Shown piece by piece: positions 25,568-34,252 of a stretch of 64,000 bases of DNA (positions are counted from its first letter, which is position 1; each line of letters opens with the position of its first letter). The notes beneath the pieces were generated by a model. That model was not told the DNA's origin. It ran no database searches and saw only the letters and a program-made list of their open reading frames with translations. Origin of the DNA: Pauljensenia sp018375675 (GTDB taxonomy: Bacteria > Actinomycetota > Actinomycetes > Actinomycetales > Actinomycetaceae); contig JAPWAE010000006.1 of NCBI GenBank assembly GCA_041432705.1, forward strand, positions 1-64,000. Reading direction: 5' to 3'. A program made the translations under genes and the position numbers.

Positions 25568-28168
25568 GTGGAGCACCACCCCAGCGGCGCACGCTCCCGC
25601 CGCGCCACGCACGCGAGGACCGAGTCCCGGCCTCGCGGCACCGTCGCGCGTGCCCTCGCCGCCCTCCTCGTCGCGGGCGCAGCTGCCCTCCCCGGCCTCG
25701 TCGCCCCCGAGCGCGCCGACGCCGACGCCACGCTCGAGCCCCCCGGAGGCGGCACCGTCCCCGTCACCTCATCTGCCGGCCGCCTCGGCGCGGCCACCAT
25801 CAACGGCTCGGGCTTCGACCGCACGACCAACGTTCCCGACAACGCCTACGTCGGAACCGTGCGCGGCGCGGGCCCCTTTGACCCGGCCGACCCCGCCCAG
25901 TCCTCGGCCTCCCTCCAGGTCGGAACCGCCCAGCCCATGCTGGACGCCGCCGTCGCCTCGGGCGACTACTGGACCTACATCGCGCGCGGCCTGCCCGCCG
26001 CCAACCCCGTCGCCACCGGCGTCATCTCGCCCGAGAACACCAACGCCCTGGGGTACAAGCCCAACAACCCCGGCGACGTCCCCATCGGTAAGCCCTTCCT
26101 CCTGGGCACCCTGCGACACAACAACTTCCAGGTGCACTCGGCCAGCCAGTGGGTCCACTCGTCGATCGACGTCAATATCGGCGGCATCGAGGACTCCTTC
26201 CCCTTTGACCAGGAGGAGACCGAGGACGACACCGACACCACCGCGGCCCTCAGCGACGAAGGCGCCTACATGCTCGCCTCGCGTGCCAACGGCCCTTCCT
26301 CCTGCCCCGCGAACGCGCCCTACGCGGCCCTGAACCGCGACGCCGGACCGGGCGTCTGGTACTGCTACCGCCACGTCGGCAAGGGGCGGGGTAACCGCGA
26401 CATCTACACGAACAACCCGGCCGACTACCCCGACGCTGCGGGCGCGCCCGACCAGAGCCCCAACTCCGAGGACGTCCTGACGATCTCGCGGACCACCTCG
26501 AACAAGACCGTCATGATCGACGGCATCCCGTACCGCCTCATCATCGCCGGCTTCACCCCCAGCGGTGACGGCGTCTGCCCGGACACGCCGCCAGGCGGTG
26601 TCACCCCCGTCTCAACCTTCAATTCGAAGGAAAACAAGACCTCCTACGGGTGCCTCTACGCGACCTTCAGCCAGGAGCGCTACATCCGCATCGCCAAGAC
26701 CGTCACCCCGGAATCCGAGGCCATCGGCGGCAAGATCCCCTCCTTTAACTTCACGACGCTGGGTATCGGCGACTTCGTCTCGCCCACGGGCGAGCCCCTC
26801 AAGACCGCCGAGAACGCGGGCGGCTTCGTCGACTGGTCCTCCTTCGCGGACAGCCCCCTGACCCCCACGGGCTACGGCAAGGACGGTACCGTGACGTCCG
26901 GATACCAGGCCTTCATCCCCGGCTACTCCCAGTTCGTCATCGCCGAGACCGGCCCGCGCATCCCCGGGCGACGCCCCCTGCGCTTCGGCGAACCCGGCTA
27001 CTTCGGCCCCTGGAAGGTCTCCGACGACCCGAACTCGGCCCGCTGGGAGCTCACCGACATCAGCTGCGTCAACGGCATCGGCGAGGCCGTCAACGTCACC
27101 CGTGACCCCATGACCGGCGGTATCGACTTCTCCGATGTGCCCCCGGCCAAGACCGCGGCCGCCGTGCCGATCACCTGCAACTTCACGATCCAGCAGCAGG
27201 CCCCCAAGCTGCGCATCGACAAGACCGTCGACAGCGTCGAGGGCGCCTCCGGTGACACGATCACCGTCACCTACCGCATCACCGCCACGAACGACGGCAC
27301 GATCGCGGGCACGACCGGACGCCTCGTCGACACCCCGGCCTTCGCGCCCGGCCTCACCCTGCGCTCCGCAGCGATCGCCACCACTCTCGAGGGCCTGGCC
27401 AGCGCACGCGAACAGAACCGCGCCGCCACCTACGTCCTCACCCAGGGCACCAACGTCGAACCCGGAAAGTCCGCGACCTGGTTCATCCGCATGAAGGTCG
27501 CCCGCGACCCCAAGGCCGCCGGATACAGCGAGGCCGCCCTCGAGTGCGTCCCCTCGAACGGGCGCCTCACCCCCAAACGCGGCCTCTACAACTCCGTCGC
27601 CGGCCCCTACGACCATGATGGTGCCGCCAACAACGAGGCCTGCGCCCCCGCCCGCCCGCGCACCATCCGCATCGAAAAGGCCGGCACCCAGCCCGTCGGC
27701 GCGGCCAACGAGGACGGCACCTACCCGCTTGAGGGCGCCGCCTTCGCGATCTACGACAACGAGGCCCTGGCCGGCACCCCGGTCTCCACCTCCGACGGCG
27801 AATCGCAGTTCGTCACCGCGCCCCTCGAGACCGGCAAGACCTACTGGCTTGTCGAGACCCGCGCCCCCGCCGGGCACGTCCTCCTGCCCCGCGCCGTGCC
27901 CTTCCACATCGAGGTGGGCGCCGACGCCTCGGCCTCCACGGTGATCACCACCGACTTCGGCGCCGACGAGGGCTTCACCTCCGTGCGCGTCATCCCCGCC
28001 TCCGCAGGAACGGGCGCCGCCGCGCTGCCCGCCATCCGCGTCGTCGACACCCAGGTCGGCGTCCTGCCCAACTCCGGTGCCGGCGGCATCTACCCCCACC
28101 TCAGCCTCGGCGCCGCCCTCCTCGGCCTCGCCGGCGCGTGCGCCTGGGCGCGCCGCCGCGCCGCCTGA
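25568..28168 (+). CDS. Second pilus tip-like sortase-anchored adhesin
   Basis: This 866-residue exported surface protein is a paralog of the protein at 19463-22474. It shares W-T-Y-I-A-R-G, G-Y-K-P-N-N-P-G, L-R-H-N-N and F-P-F-D-Q-E blocks in the same order. It has a signal peptide of about 55 residues, a C-terminal CnaB-like domain with V-E-T-R-A-P-A-G, and a sorting signal L-P-N-S-G near residue 833 (S replaces T) before a helix and R-R-R-A-A. The start is GTG at 25568 with CTGGAGG 5 bp upstream. It lacks its own shaft pilin or sortase, so it may provide an alternative tip for the same pilus or be anchored directly to the wall. Confidence 0.85.
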   Translation: MEHHPSGARSRRATHARTESRPRGTVARALAALLVAGAAALPGLVAPERADADATLEPPGGGTVPVTSSAGRLGAATINGSGFDRTTNVPDNAYVGTVRGAGPFDPADPAQSSASLQVGTAQPMLDAAVASGDYWTYIARGLPAANPVATGVISPENTNALGYKPNNPGDVPIGKPFLLGTLRHNNFQVHSASQWVHSSIDVNIGGIEDSFPFDQEETEDDTDTTAALSDEGAYMLASRANGPSSCPANAPYAALNRDAGPGVWYCYRHVGKGRGNRDIYTNNPADYPDAAGAPDQSPNSEDVLTISRTTSNKTVMIDGIPYRLIIAGFTPSGDGVCPDTPPGGVTPVSTFNSKENKTSYGCLYATFSQERYIRIAKTVTPESEAIGGKIPSFNFTTLGIGDFVSPTGEPLKTAENAGGFVDWSSFADSPLTPTGYGKDGTVTSGYQAFIPGYSQFVIAETGPRIPGRRPLRFGEPGYFGPWKVSDDPNSARWELTDISCVNGIGEAVNVTRDPMTGGIDFSDVPPAKTAAAVPITCNFTIQQQAPKLRIDKTVDSVEGASGDTITVTYRITATNDGTIAGTTGRLVDTPAFAPGLTLRSAAIATTLEGLASAREQNRAATYVLTQGTNVEPGKSATWFIRMKVARDPKAAGYSEAALECVPSNGRLTPKRGLYNSVAGPYDHDGAANNEACAPARPRTIRIEKAGTQPVGAANEDGTYPLEGAAFAIYDNEALAGTPVSTSDGESQFVTAPLETGKTYWLVETRAPAGHVLLPRAVPFHIEVGADASASTVITTDFGADEGFTSVRVIPASAGTGAAALPAIRVVDTQVGVLPNSGAGGIYPHLSLGAALLGLAGACAWARRRAA

Positions 28169-28273
28169 CCGGCACGAGGCCGGGGCTCGGCCCCGCTTCA
28201 CGTCCCCTGTGGTGCCCACCCCGGTGTGCTGTCACCGCGCGAGGTGAGCGCGACCGTGGCGGGCCTCGTCCCC

Positions 28274-28286
28274 TACGATGGGAACC
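28274..28286 (+). promoter_or_regulatory. Leaderless-type -10 before the nucleosidase gene
   Basis: TACGAT (28274-28279) is followed by 7 bp and the ATG at 28287; there is no ribosome site. This spacing decides in favour of 28287 over the in-frame ATG at 28278, which overlaps the -10. Confidence 0.5.
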
Positions 28287-29030
28287 ATGAACCTCAGCTT
28301 CCCCGAGCGCATCCGCGTCGACGCCATCATTCAAGCCGCCATGGATATGGAGGCCGCGCCCCTCCTGCACGAACTCGCGCCCATCGGCGACGACGAGACC
28401 CCCCAGGCCATCCTCGCGGGCAGCCACAAGACCCAGCGCTTCGTGCTCGGCATCCTCGACGGACGCACCGTCCTGGTCGTCACCTCCGGCATCGGCCTGG
28501 CCAACGCCGCCTCCGCGACCGCGCGCGCCCTCACCCTCGTCGAGGCGCCCATCGTCATTGCGGCCGGCACCACCGGCGGCCTCGCCCGCGACATCAACGT
28601 CGGCGACATCGCCGCCGGCACCCGCGCCATCTACGGGCAGGCCGACGCGACCGCCTTCGGCTACGCCATGGGCCAGGTCCCCCAGATGCCCGTCGACTAC
28701 ACCACCTCCGAAGCCGCCGAAGAGCGCCTGCCCATCCTGCGCGGACTCATCGACCACCCCGTGCGCCGCGGGCGCATCGTCTCCTCCGACTCCTTCTGCA
28801 CCGAAGCCAACGTCGGCCCCATGCGCGAGCGCTTCCCCGACGCCATCGGCACCGACATGGAGACCTGTGCGATGGCCCAGGTCTGCTGGTCCTCCGACGT
28901 CGACTGGATCTCGTTGCGAGCCGTCTCCGACCTGTGCGGCCCCACCGCCGACCAGGCCTTCCACATGGACGGCGCCCGCGCCGCCGCCCACAGCGCCCAG
29001 GCCGTGCGCGCCTACCTGACGCTGCTCTGA
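28287..29030 (+). CDS. MTA/SAH nucleosidase-like protein
   Basis: This 247-residue cytoplasmic protein is related to 5'-methylthioadenosine/S-adenosylhomocysteine nucleosidases. Visible features are A-M-D-M-E-A near residue 18, S-G-I-G-L-A-N-A-A near residue 70, the phosphorylase-fold A-G-T-T-G-G-L and the ribose-binding T-D-M-E-T-C-A-M-A near residue 192. The family cleaves the glycosidic bond to release adenine. The D-M-E-T variation from the usual E-M-E leaves specificity open; another purine nucleoside phosphorylase-type activity is possible. The phosphatase follows 45 bp later, and the gap contains the dispersed motif. Confidence 0.8.
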   Translation: MNLSFPERIRVDAIIQAAMDMEAAPLLHELAPIGDDETPQAILAGSHKTQRFVLGILDGRTVLVVTSGIGLANAASATARALTLVEAPIVIAAGTTGGLARDINVGDIAAGTRAIYGQADATAFGYAMGQVPQMPVDYTTSEAAEERLPILRGLIDHPVRRGRIVSSDSFCTEANVGPMRERFPDAIGTDMETCAMAQVCWSSDVDWISLRAVSDLCGPTADQAFHMDGARAAAHSAQAVRAYLTLL

Positions 29031-29075
29031 GGCCCGCCCCGGCCTCGTACCCGCCCCGAACGAACGGAAACGATC

Positions 29076-29579
29076 ATGACCCCCGCACGCGTCCTCATGG
29101 TGTGCACCGGCAATATCTGCCGATCCACGATGGCCCACGCGATCCTCGAACAGGCCGCCGCGCGCGCCGGCGTGGACGTCGTCGTCGATAGCGCCGGCGT
29201 CTCCGACGAGGAACAGGGAAACCCGATCGACCGCCGCGCCGCCCGCGTGCTGCGCGACGCCGGGTACACCGTGCCCGACCACCGCGCGCGCCAAATCCGC
29301 GCCGGCGAGCTGGGGGAGTGGGACCTCATCCTGGCCATGACCTCGCGCCACCTGAGCGTCCTTGAGCGCCTCGCCGAGCGCGTGGGGGTTGAGCATGAGG
29401 GCGCGCCCGCGTCTGCCGCCGACCTGGGGCAGGGGCCGCGCGTGTGCCTGTACCGCGACCTCGACCCCGAGGGCAGCGGCGACGTGCCCGACCCGTGGTA
29501 CGGCGGCCACCAGGACTTCCTGGACACCCTCGAGGTCATCGAGCGAGTCACCCCGCAGATCCTGACGCTTCTCAGCTGA
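29076..29579 (+). CDS. Low-molecular-weight protein tyrosine phosphatase
   Basis: This 167-residue cytoplasmic phosphatase has the P-loop C-T-G-N-I-C-R-S at residues 10-17 (nucleophile first Cys, Arg near the end) and the general-acid loop D-P-W-Y-G near residue 140. It has the full length for the family. The usual second aromatic residue of D-P-Y is Trp here. It is probably cotranscribed with the nucleosidase. Substrate unknown; relatives act on tyrosine kinases, arsenate or secreted host targets. Confidence 0.9.
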   Translation: MTPARVLMVCTGNICRSTMAHAILEQAAARAGVDVVVDSAGVSDEEQGNPIDRRAARVLRDAGYTVPDHRARQIRAGELGEWDLILAMTSRHLSVLERLAERVGVEHEGAPASAADLGQGPRVCLYRDLDPEGSGDVPDPWYGGHQDFLDTLEVIERVTPQILTLLS

Positions 29580-29657
29580 CGGGCGCGGTGTGTCAGCACG
29601 TTCCGCGCGGTGACTGACGTCTTGCAGTCGAGGCTGTCTTGGTGACTGTCTCTTCTA

Positions 29658-29771
29658 AATTTCGCATGCAATTCCCCTGAGGGTCCTTTGAAGCTTCCCG
29701 AGAAAACCGCATGATTTCAACGATCTGATTTCAAACGTTGAAAGAGCAGTGGGGGAATTGCATGCGAAATT
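29658..29771. repeat. P1 palindromic element, copy 4
   Basis: The arms AATTTCGCATGCAATTCCCC and GGGGAATTGCATGCGAAATT bound a 114-bp element. The right arm supplies the TAA stop codon of the DUF559-type gene that reads into it. Its interior (with CCGCATGATTTCAACG) is nearly identical, in the same orientation, to copy 5. Confidence 0.92.
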
Positions 29772-30708
29772 AGTGTTGAAGGTGATAACTAGGTAGGTAT
29801 CCGCTCAGGATGTCGAGGAAGCCAGCGTTCTTCACGGTGGCGTGTGCTTCTTCCATTCCAGTGTCGGGTACGAGGCGACGGAGGGCTGTCACCGAGATCG
29901 GGACCTCTCGTGCGAAGTCGCCATTTATGACGTCGTCGTAGGTGAATCGAAGGACGACGAATCCGCGCCGTAGAAGTTCTCGATCGCGTTTGAGGTCCTT
30001 CTCGCGCTGCTCTTTCGATGAGTGGAAGGCCCACCCGTCCACCTCGATGACGATGAAGCCGAGGATGATCATGTCGACCTCGCCGACTCCTTCGATCCAG
30101 ACTCCGACCTGCGGTGTTAGCCCCATGTCGATAAGTTGCAAGCGGGCAACGGTTTCGAGGAATGAGCGGGCTCGGTCCGACGATAGGGAGAGAGCTTCTC
30201 TGAGGTGAGGTAGTCGGCTGCCCGTTGGTGGGATAGTGAGCGTCGAGACGTCGTAGAGGCCACGATTGCGCGCGGCATCGAGCATCGGGAGTGAGACTTT
30301 GAGTGGCATGCAGACGAGCACTCGCTCCAACACCGTCCCGATGCTGGCTATGTGCGTGCGTTCTTCTTCTTTACTCAGGACTGGCTCCCAGTGGATGCAC
30401 ACGTCGTCGAAGCGTCGGAGCTTTGAGTAGTGCATTCCTCGGCTGTGCCTAACCGATAGATGAGTCCGTTGTGGGAGTTCTCCAGTGGTGACTGGTAAGT
30501 CATAGAACTTCGCTGCACTCACGCACGAGAGGCAGGCGTTGTATACGAAAGCGCGTACCTGATCTAACGTGTACCTGGTGTGGTCGTAGATCCAACCGCG
30601 GTAGTGACTGATATCAGCTGGCAGCATCGAAGGAGTGAGCTCTGCGTGGCGCAGGCTCGATAGTTTGGTGATTCCGTGCCGTTTATGTAGCTCTTCGTTG
30701 AGATCCAT
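29770..30708 (-). CDS. DUF559 domain protein (Vsr-fold endonuclease-like)
   Basis: This 312-residue protein has an N-terminal region of about 170 residues without a clear match. The C-terminal DUF559-type nuclease-fold domain has E-T-V-A-R near residue 185, V-G-E-V-D-M-I-I, V-I-E-V-D-G-W-A-F-H, then K-D-L-K-R-D-R-E-L-L-R-R-G-F-V-V-L-R-F. Acidic and basic residues of the presumed active site are kept. The start at 30708 lacks a strong ribosome site. Its stop codon lies within a P1 inverted-repeat arm. The gene is less GC-rich than its neighbours, which fits recent transfer. It resembles the gene at 10177-11184 in architecture and in its repeat flanks, but not closely in sequence. Confidence 0.82.
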   Translation of the reverse strand: MDLNEELHKRHGITKLSSLRHAELTPSMLPADISHYRGWIYDHTRYTLDQVRAFVYNACLSCVSAAKFYDLPVTTGELPQRTHLSVRHSRGMHYSKLRRFDDVCIHWEPVLSKEEERTHIASIGTVLERVLVCMPLKVSLPMLDAARNRGLYDVSTLTIPPTGSRLPHLREALSLSSDRARSFLETVARLQLIDMGLTPQVGVWIEGVGEVDMIILGFIVIEVDGWAFHSSKEQREKDLKRDRELLRRGFVVLRFTYDDVINGDFAREVPISVTALRRLVPDTGMEEAHATVKNAGFLDILSGYLPSYHLQH

Positions 30709-30773
30709 GCATAGATCGTGCTACTTTATTGCGCTTCGTGTGAGCTGTTTGAAAAATCTGTGGATAACTAAGA

Positions 30774-30887
30774 AATTTCGCATGCAATTCCCTGCCGGGG
30801 CTTTTCTGATACTTCGTAAAAACCGCATGATTTCAACGATCTGATTTCAAATCTTGAAAGAGGGGTGGGGGAATTGCATGCGAAATT
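30774..30887. repeat. P1 palindromic element, copy 5
   Basis: The arms AATTTCGCATGCAATTCCC and GGGGAATTGCATGCGAAATT bound a 114-bp element, a direct repeat of copy 4. It begins 65 bp upstream of the DUF559-type start, so it covers the likely promoter region. Confidence 0.92.
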
Positions 30888-30922
30888 GATGGGGGGAGTC
30901 AGTGTTCCCGCCGGATACAGAC

Positions 30923-30951
30923 GAGCGGCCACCTCGCGGTAGCCGCTCGCT
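30923..30951 (-). terminator. Hairpin downstream of the CcdA-TlpA gene
   Basis: CGAGCGGC and GCCGCTCG flank a short loop just past the stop of the minus-strand gene. There is no long T run, so confidence is moderate. Confidence 0.5.
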
Positions 30952-30977
30952 GCGTGTATGGAGGCCTGCGCGGTGCC

Positions 30978-32306
30978 TCAGTCGGGCAGGGATGCCCCCG
31001 CCTCGGTGAGGAGAGTGCGGATCTGTTCCTCGACGCCCTTCGTGCCGCGGCCCATCGCGACCAGCTTGCCGTCCGCGCCCGCGATGAAGTGCGTCGGCCA
31101 GGCCGTCGCGCCGTAAGCCTTGAAGGCCTCGAGGTCGGGGTCCAGGGCCACCGGGTAGGTGATGCCCAGCTTCTCGATCGACGCGTTCACGACCGACGCG
31201 TCGCGCTCAAAGGCCTGCTGGGGTGAGTGCACGCCCACGACGACCAGGCCGTAGTCCTTGTACTTCTCGTAGATGGCCTCGAGCTCGGGGATCTCGCGCT
31301 GGCAGTTCGTGCACGAACTCGACCAGAAGTCCACGAGCGTCACCGTGCCGGACGGCTGGCCCAGGGAGTTGAGCCACTCCGAGGCCTGGAGCGCCGGCAT
31401 GGCACCGCAATCCTTCGCGCCATTGCGTGCGCACTGCGCGAAGTCGGTGCTCGCCTCGACCTCCTTCTCGGGCTCGCACGCGCCGTCCTCACAGGCGCCT
31501 TCAGTGCTGGCCTCGAGTGAGGCGGTGTAGTCGGGGATCATGCGCTGCAGCGCCATCGGGGCGTCCGTTGCGATACCCAGCGCGAGCGCGATCATGGCGA
31601 CGCCCGCGGCGATGCGCAGGGGGCGCTGGCGGGTCTTTAGGAAGCGGGCCGCGACGCCCGAACCGGCGATCGCGACGATCATCAGCGGGATCGACACGCC
31701 GATCGCGAAGGAGATGGCCAGGCCGATGATGTGCCACGTGATCTGCCCGGAGCTCGAGGCCACGATGATCGAGGTCAGCACAGGACCCGCGCACGGTACG
31801 AATGCCGCGCCCAGGACGAGGCCGAGGCCGAAGCCCGCGCTGTCGCCCGTCGTTCGAGGTGCCAGGCGCGCGAAGGGGCGCTCGAGCACCTCCATGATCT
31901 TCGGGACGATCATGCCGATACCCACGGCCAGCAGAAGGATGATGCCCGTCCATCGGATCACGGCCTGCGGCAGGTGCAGCAGGCTCAGCAGCGCCGAACC
32001 CGCGACCGTGATGATCATGAACGAGGTGACGAGGCCCAGGACGATGAGCACGGGGCGCCGCGTCACCGAGTCGCTGCCGTCGGCCTTCACGGTTGCCTTC
32101 TTTGGCGCTTCTCCACCCAGGTTGACGCCCGGGGCGACGCGGAAGAGAGACGGGTCCACGCCCGCCTTTTCGCCCTCGGAGGACCGGGATGCCTCGTTCG
32201 AGGCGCGGGAGCCAGCGGCGCCCAGGAAGAGCGCGGGCAGGACGGGAAGGATGCACGGGGAGATGCCCGTGATGAAGCCACCAAGAAGGCCTAGCAAGAG
32301 GAACAT
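30978..32306 (-). CDS. CcdA-like transporter fused to TlpA-type thioredoxin
   Basis: This 442-residue membrane protein carries reducing power across the membrane. The N-terminal six-helix CcdA/DsbD-like part has the conserved S-P-C-I-L-P at residues 16-21 and V-P-C-A-G-P near residue 170, the cysteine pair that relays electrons. The C-terminal extracellular thioredoxin domain has S-C-T-N-C near residue 340. The loop after helix 1 is lengthened (about residues 30-80). Fusion of both parts in one chain replaces separate CcdA and CcsX/TlpA proteins. Likely roles are cytochrome c maturation or protein disulfide reduction. Confidence 0.88.
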   Translation of the reverse strand: MFLLLGLLGGFITGISPCILPVLPALFLGAAGSRASNEASRSSEGEKAGVDPSLFRVAPGVNLGGEAPKKATVKADGSDSVTRRPVLIVLGLVTSFMIITVAGSALLSLLHLPQAVIRWTGIILLLAVGIGMIVPKIMEVLERPFARLAPRTTGDSAGFGLGLVLGAAFVPCAGPVLTSIIVASSSGQITWHIIGLAISFAIGVSIPLMIVAIAGSGVAARFLKTRQRPLRIAAGVAMIALALGIATDAPMALQRMIPDYTASLEASTEGACEDGACEPEKEVEASTDFAQCARNGAKDCGAMPALQASEWLNSLGQPSGTVTLVDFWSSSCTNCQREIPELEAIYEKYKDYGLVVVGVHSPQQAFERDASVVNASIEKLGITYPVALDPDLEAFKAYGATAWPTHFIAGADGKLVAMGRGTKGVEEQIRTLLTEAGASLPD

Positions 32307-32393
32307 AGGTTCACCTTACTTGGAAGTAGTTGAAAATGCATGCGACTTGTCGGCTGCACGCATGAAAACGGGTGCGATAGCTTGGTCGCGCGC

Positions 32394-33080
32394 CTACAGC
32401 GAGAGGACCAGGTCCGCGCGCTCCTTCGTGCGATCGACGAGGGCCATGTTCGCCGCGTCCACCGTGCGCACCCAGTGCGCGGCGTCTGCGCGGTCCCGGC
32501 CAAAGCTCATGTGCCGGTCGATCAGGCGCGAGGCGAGCTCCTCGAAAGGCGTGTCAATAAAGATGAGCAGGTCGATGAGGCCGCGCACGTCTGCCCAGCC
32601 GGGCAGCTCGAGACCCAGGTAGTTGCCCTCCGTGATGACGACGCCGTCGACCTCGACGGGCAGGGAAGCGGCGACGGGCTCGTGCAGATCGCGCCGATAG
32701 TCGGGGGCGAGGACCACGCCGTCCGCGCGGCGCACGCGCCCCAGGAGAGCCACGTATCCGCCCACGTCGAAGGTGTCGGGCGCGCCCTTGTGGTCCGCGA
32801 TCCCGCGCGCGGCCAGCACCGCGTTGGACATGTGGAAGCCATCCATGGGCGCCAGGCCCGCAACGGGGATGCCGGCCTCGGGCAAGGCGCGAGCCAGCTC
32901 GGCGGCGATCGTCGTCTTGCCGGTCCCGGGAGGACCGGTCAGGCCCAGCACACGCACGGGGTCACCGATGCGTGCGCGCTCGGCCACGGCCTCGACGATG
33001 CGCCTAGTGATGGACGAGGTCTGGGCGCGCTCAGGAGAGGCGGCCGCCTGCCGTCCCGAGCCCGCCCGTAGGGAAGTCAC
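32394..33080 (-). CDS. Nucleoside/nucleotide kinase family protein (uridine/pantothenate kinase-like)
   Basis: This 228-residue P-loop kinase has G-P-P-G-T-G-K-T-T near residue 48 and the M-D-G-F-H-M motif near residue 80 typical of the phosphoribulokinase/uridine kinase/pantothenate kinase group. A lid region contains R-L-I-D-R-H. The exact substrate cannot be read from the sequence. The GTG at 33080 overlaps the stop of the phosphoribosyltransferase gene by four bases (GTGA), implying coupled translation and a shared salvage-type role. The longer frame to 33140 would lie inside the upstream gene. Confidence 0.82.
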   Translation of the reverse strand: MTSLRAGSGRQAAASPERAQTSSITRRIVEAVAERARIGDPVRVLGLTGPPGTGKTTIAAELARALPEAGIPVAGLAPMDGFHMSNAVLAARGIADHKGAPDTFDVGGYVALLGRVRRADGVVLAPDYRRDLHEPVAASLPVEVDGVVITEGNYLGLELPGWADVRGLIDLLIFIDTPFEELASRLIDRHMSFGRDRADAAHWVRTVDAANMALVDRTKERADLVLSL

Positions 33081-33610
33081 GGCTTGATGACGGGCAGCGT
33101 CGACCAGGGGAAGTTGATCCACTTGTCGGTGTACGCCCACACGTAGTCGGGTTCGATGATGGACACGGGCTTCTTGTAGATGACCACGCTGCGGGCCTCG
33201 ACACGCACGGCGGCGGAGCCGTCGAGAGAGAGGCCGTGCTCGTCGATGAGGTCCATGACCATCTTGAGGGTCTTGCCGGAGTCGGCGACGTCGTCGACGA
33301 CGAGGACGCGCTTGCCGTCCATCGCGGAGACGTCCATGAGTGGGGGAAGCAGCTGGGGCTCCTCGAGGGTTTCGCCGATGCCGGAGTAGAACTCGACGTT
33401 CATGGTGCCGATGGCCTTGACGTCCATCGCGTAGGCGATGGCGCCGGCGGGAATGAGGCCGCCGCGCGCGATGGCGACGATCAGGTCCGGGATCCAGCCG
33501 GAGTCGACGATCTGCTGAGTGAGCTCACGGGACGCGTCGCCAAAGCCTTCCCAGGTGAGGACCTCGCGGTCGGGAGCGGTGGTGGCGTCGGGGCTGGCGG
33601 TGGTACCCAT
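33077..33610 (-). CDS. Purine-type phosphoribosyltransferase
   Basis: This 177-residue cytoplasmic transferase belongs to the PRT family. The PRPP-binding motif V-L-V-V-D-D-V-A-D-S-G-K-T-L lies near residues 101-114, and A-R-G-G-L-I-P-A-G near residue 49 forms the pyrophosphate-binding loop. The C-terminal W-I-N-F-P-W fits xanthine/guanine/hypoxanthine enzymes. It transfers ribose-5-phosphate from PRPP to a purine base in salvage. It is first in a two-gene unit with the downstream kinase-like gene. Confidence 0.88.
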   Translation of the reverse strand: MGTTASPDATTAPDREVLTWEGFGDASRELTQQIVDSGWIPDLIVAIARGGLIPAGAIAYAMDVKAIGTMNVEFYSGIGETLEEPQLLPPLMDVSAMDGKRVLVVDDVADSGKTLKMVMDLIDEHGLSLDGSAAVRVEARSVVIYKKPVSIIEPDYVWAYTDKWINFPWSTLPVIKP

Positions 33611-33742
33611 GGCTTCCTTCTCTCGGGGGTGTTGGAATCAAGGGTATCGCCGTCGGGTGGGTGTGTGCGCGCCCGTACGGGTAATAAAACTGTGACGTGG
33701 GCAGATGCACGCTGCGCGCGCACTCCGTCGGCGTCGGTAACG

Positions 33743-34252
33743 CTAACGGCGGCGGCGGATCGAGGCGAGCTCGCGCTCGTAGGCGCGCCCGGGCGAGGCG
33801 GCCTTTCCTCGGTGCTCCCACGTGAGGATCAGCGCCGGGCTGAAGGCGCGCGAGCACACCCCGCACGAGGAGACGCGGCGCGGCGCCCGGTACAGGCGGC
33901 GGGTGGCCCCGCAGCGCGGGCACGTGCCCACCCAGGGCGCGTCCGGGGAGGGAAGGGACGAGGGCAACCGCGCGGAATCTGGGGCGCCGAGGGCGCGTGC
34001 GGCCCGCTTCCACGCGGCGTCGTGCCCGTGGGCCGGTCCGACGAGGGCGTGGGCGATCTCGTGCAGGATGACGCCCCGGATTGTGCCTTCGTCGTACAGG
34101 TCGGTGAGCGGACCGGACAAGCTGATCGTGCGCGAGGCATGCGTGCACGCGCCCGCCCGGCGCTTGGCGTGGTCGAAGCGGAAACGCCAGTCGGTTAGTC
34201 CAGCCGCGTCCATCAGGGAGCGCGCGAGGGTGCGAGCATCCTCGCGCTTCAC
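33743..34252 (-). CDS. SprT-like zinc metallopeptidase domain protein
   Basis: This 169-residue protein has the metallopeptidase helix I-L-H-E-I-A-H-A near residue 66 and a following H-G-H-D. A C-terminal zinc-ribbon has C-P-R-C-G and C-G-V-C pairs, the arrangement of SprT/Spartan-like proteins. The GTG start at 34252 overlaps the hrpA stop by four bases (GTGA), so it is coupled to hrpA. Eukaryotic relatives degrade DNA-protein crosslinks; pairing with a helicase suggests a nucleic-acid maintenance role here (inference). Confidence 0.85.
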   Translation of the reverse strand: MKREDARTLARSLMDAAGLTDWRFRFDHAKRRAGACTHASRTISLSGPLTDLYDEGTIRGVILHEIAHALVGPAHGHDAAWKRAARALGAPDSARLPSSLPSPDAPWVGTCPRCGATRRLYRAPRRVSSCGVCSRAFSPALILTWEHRGKAASPGRAYERELASIRRRR

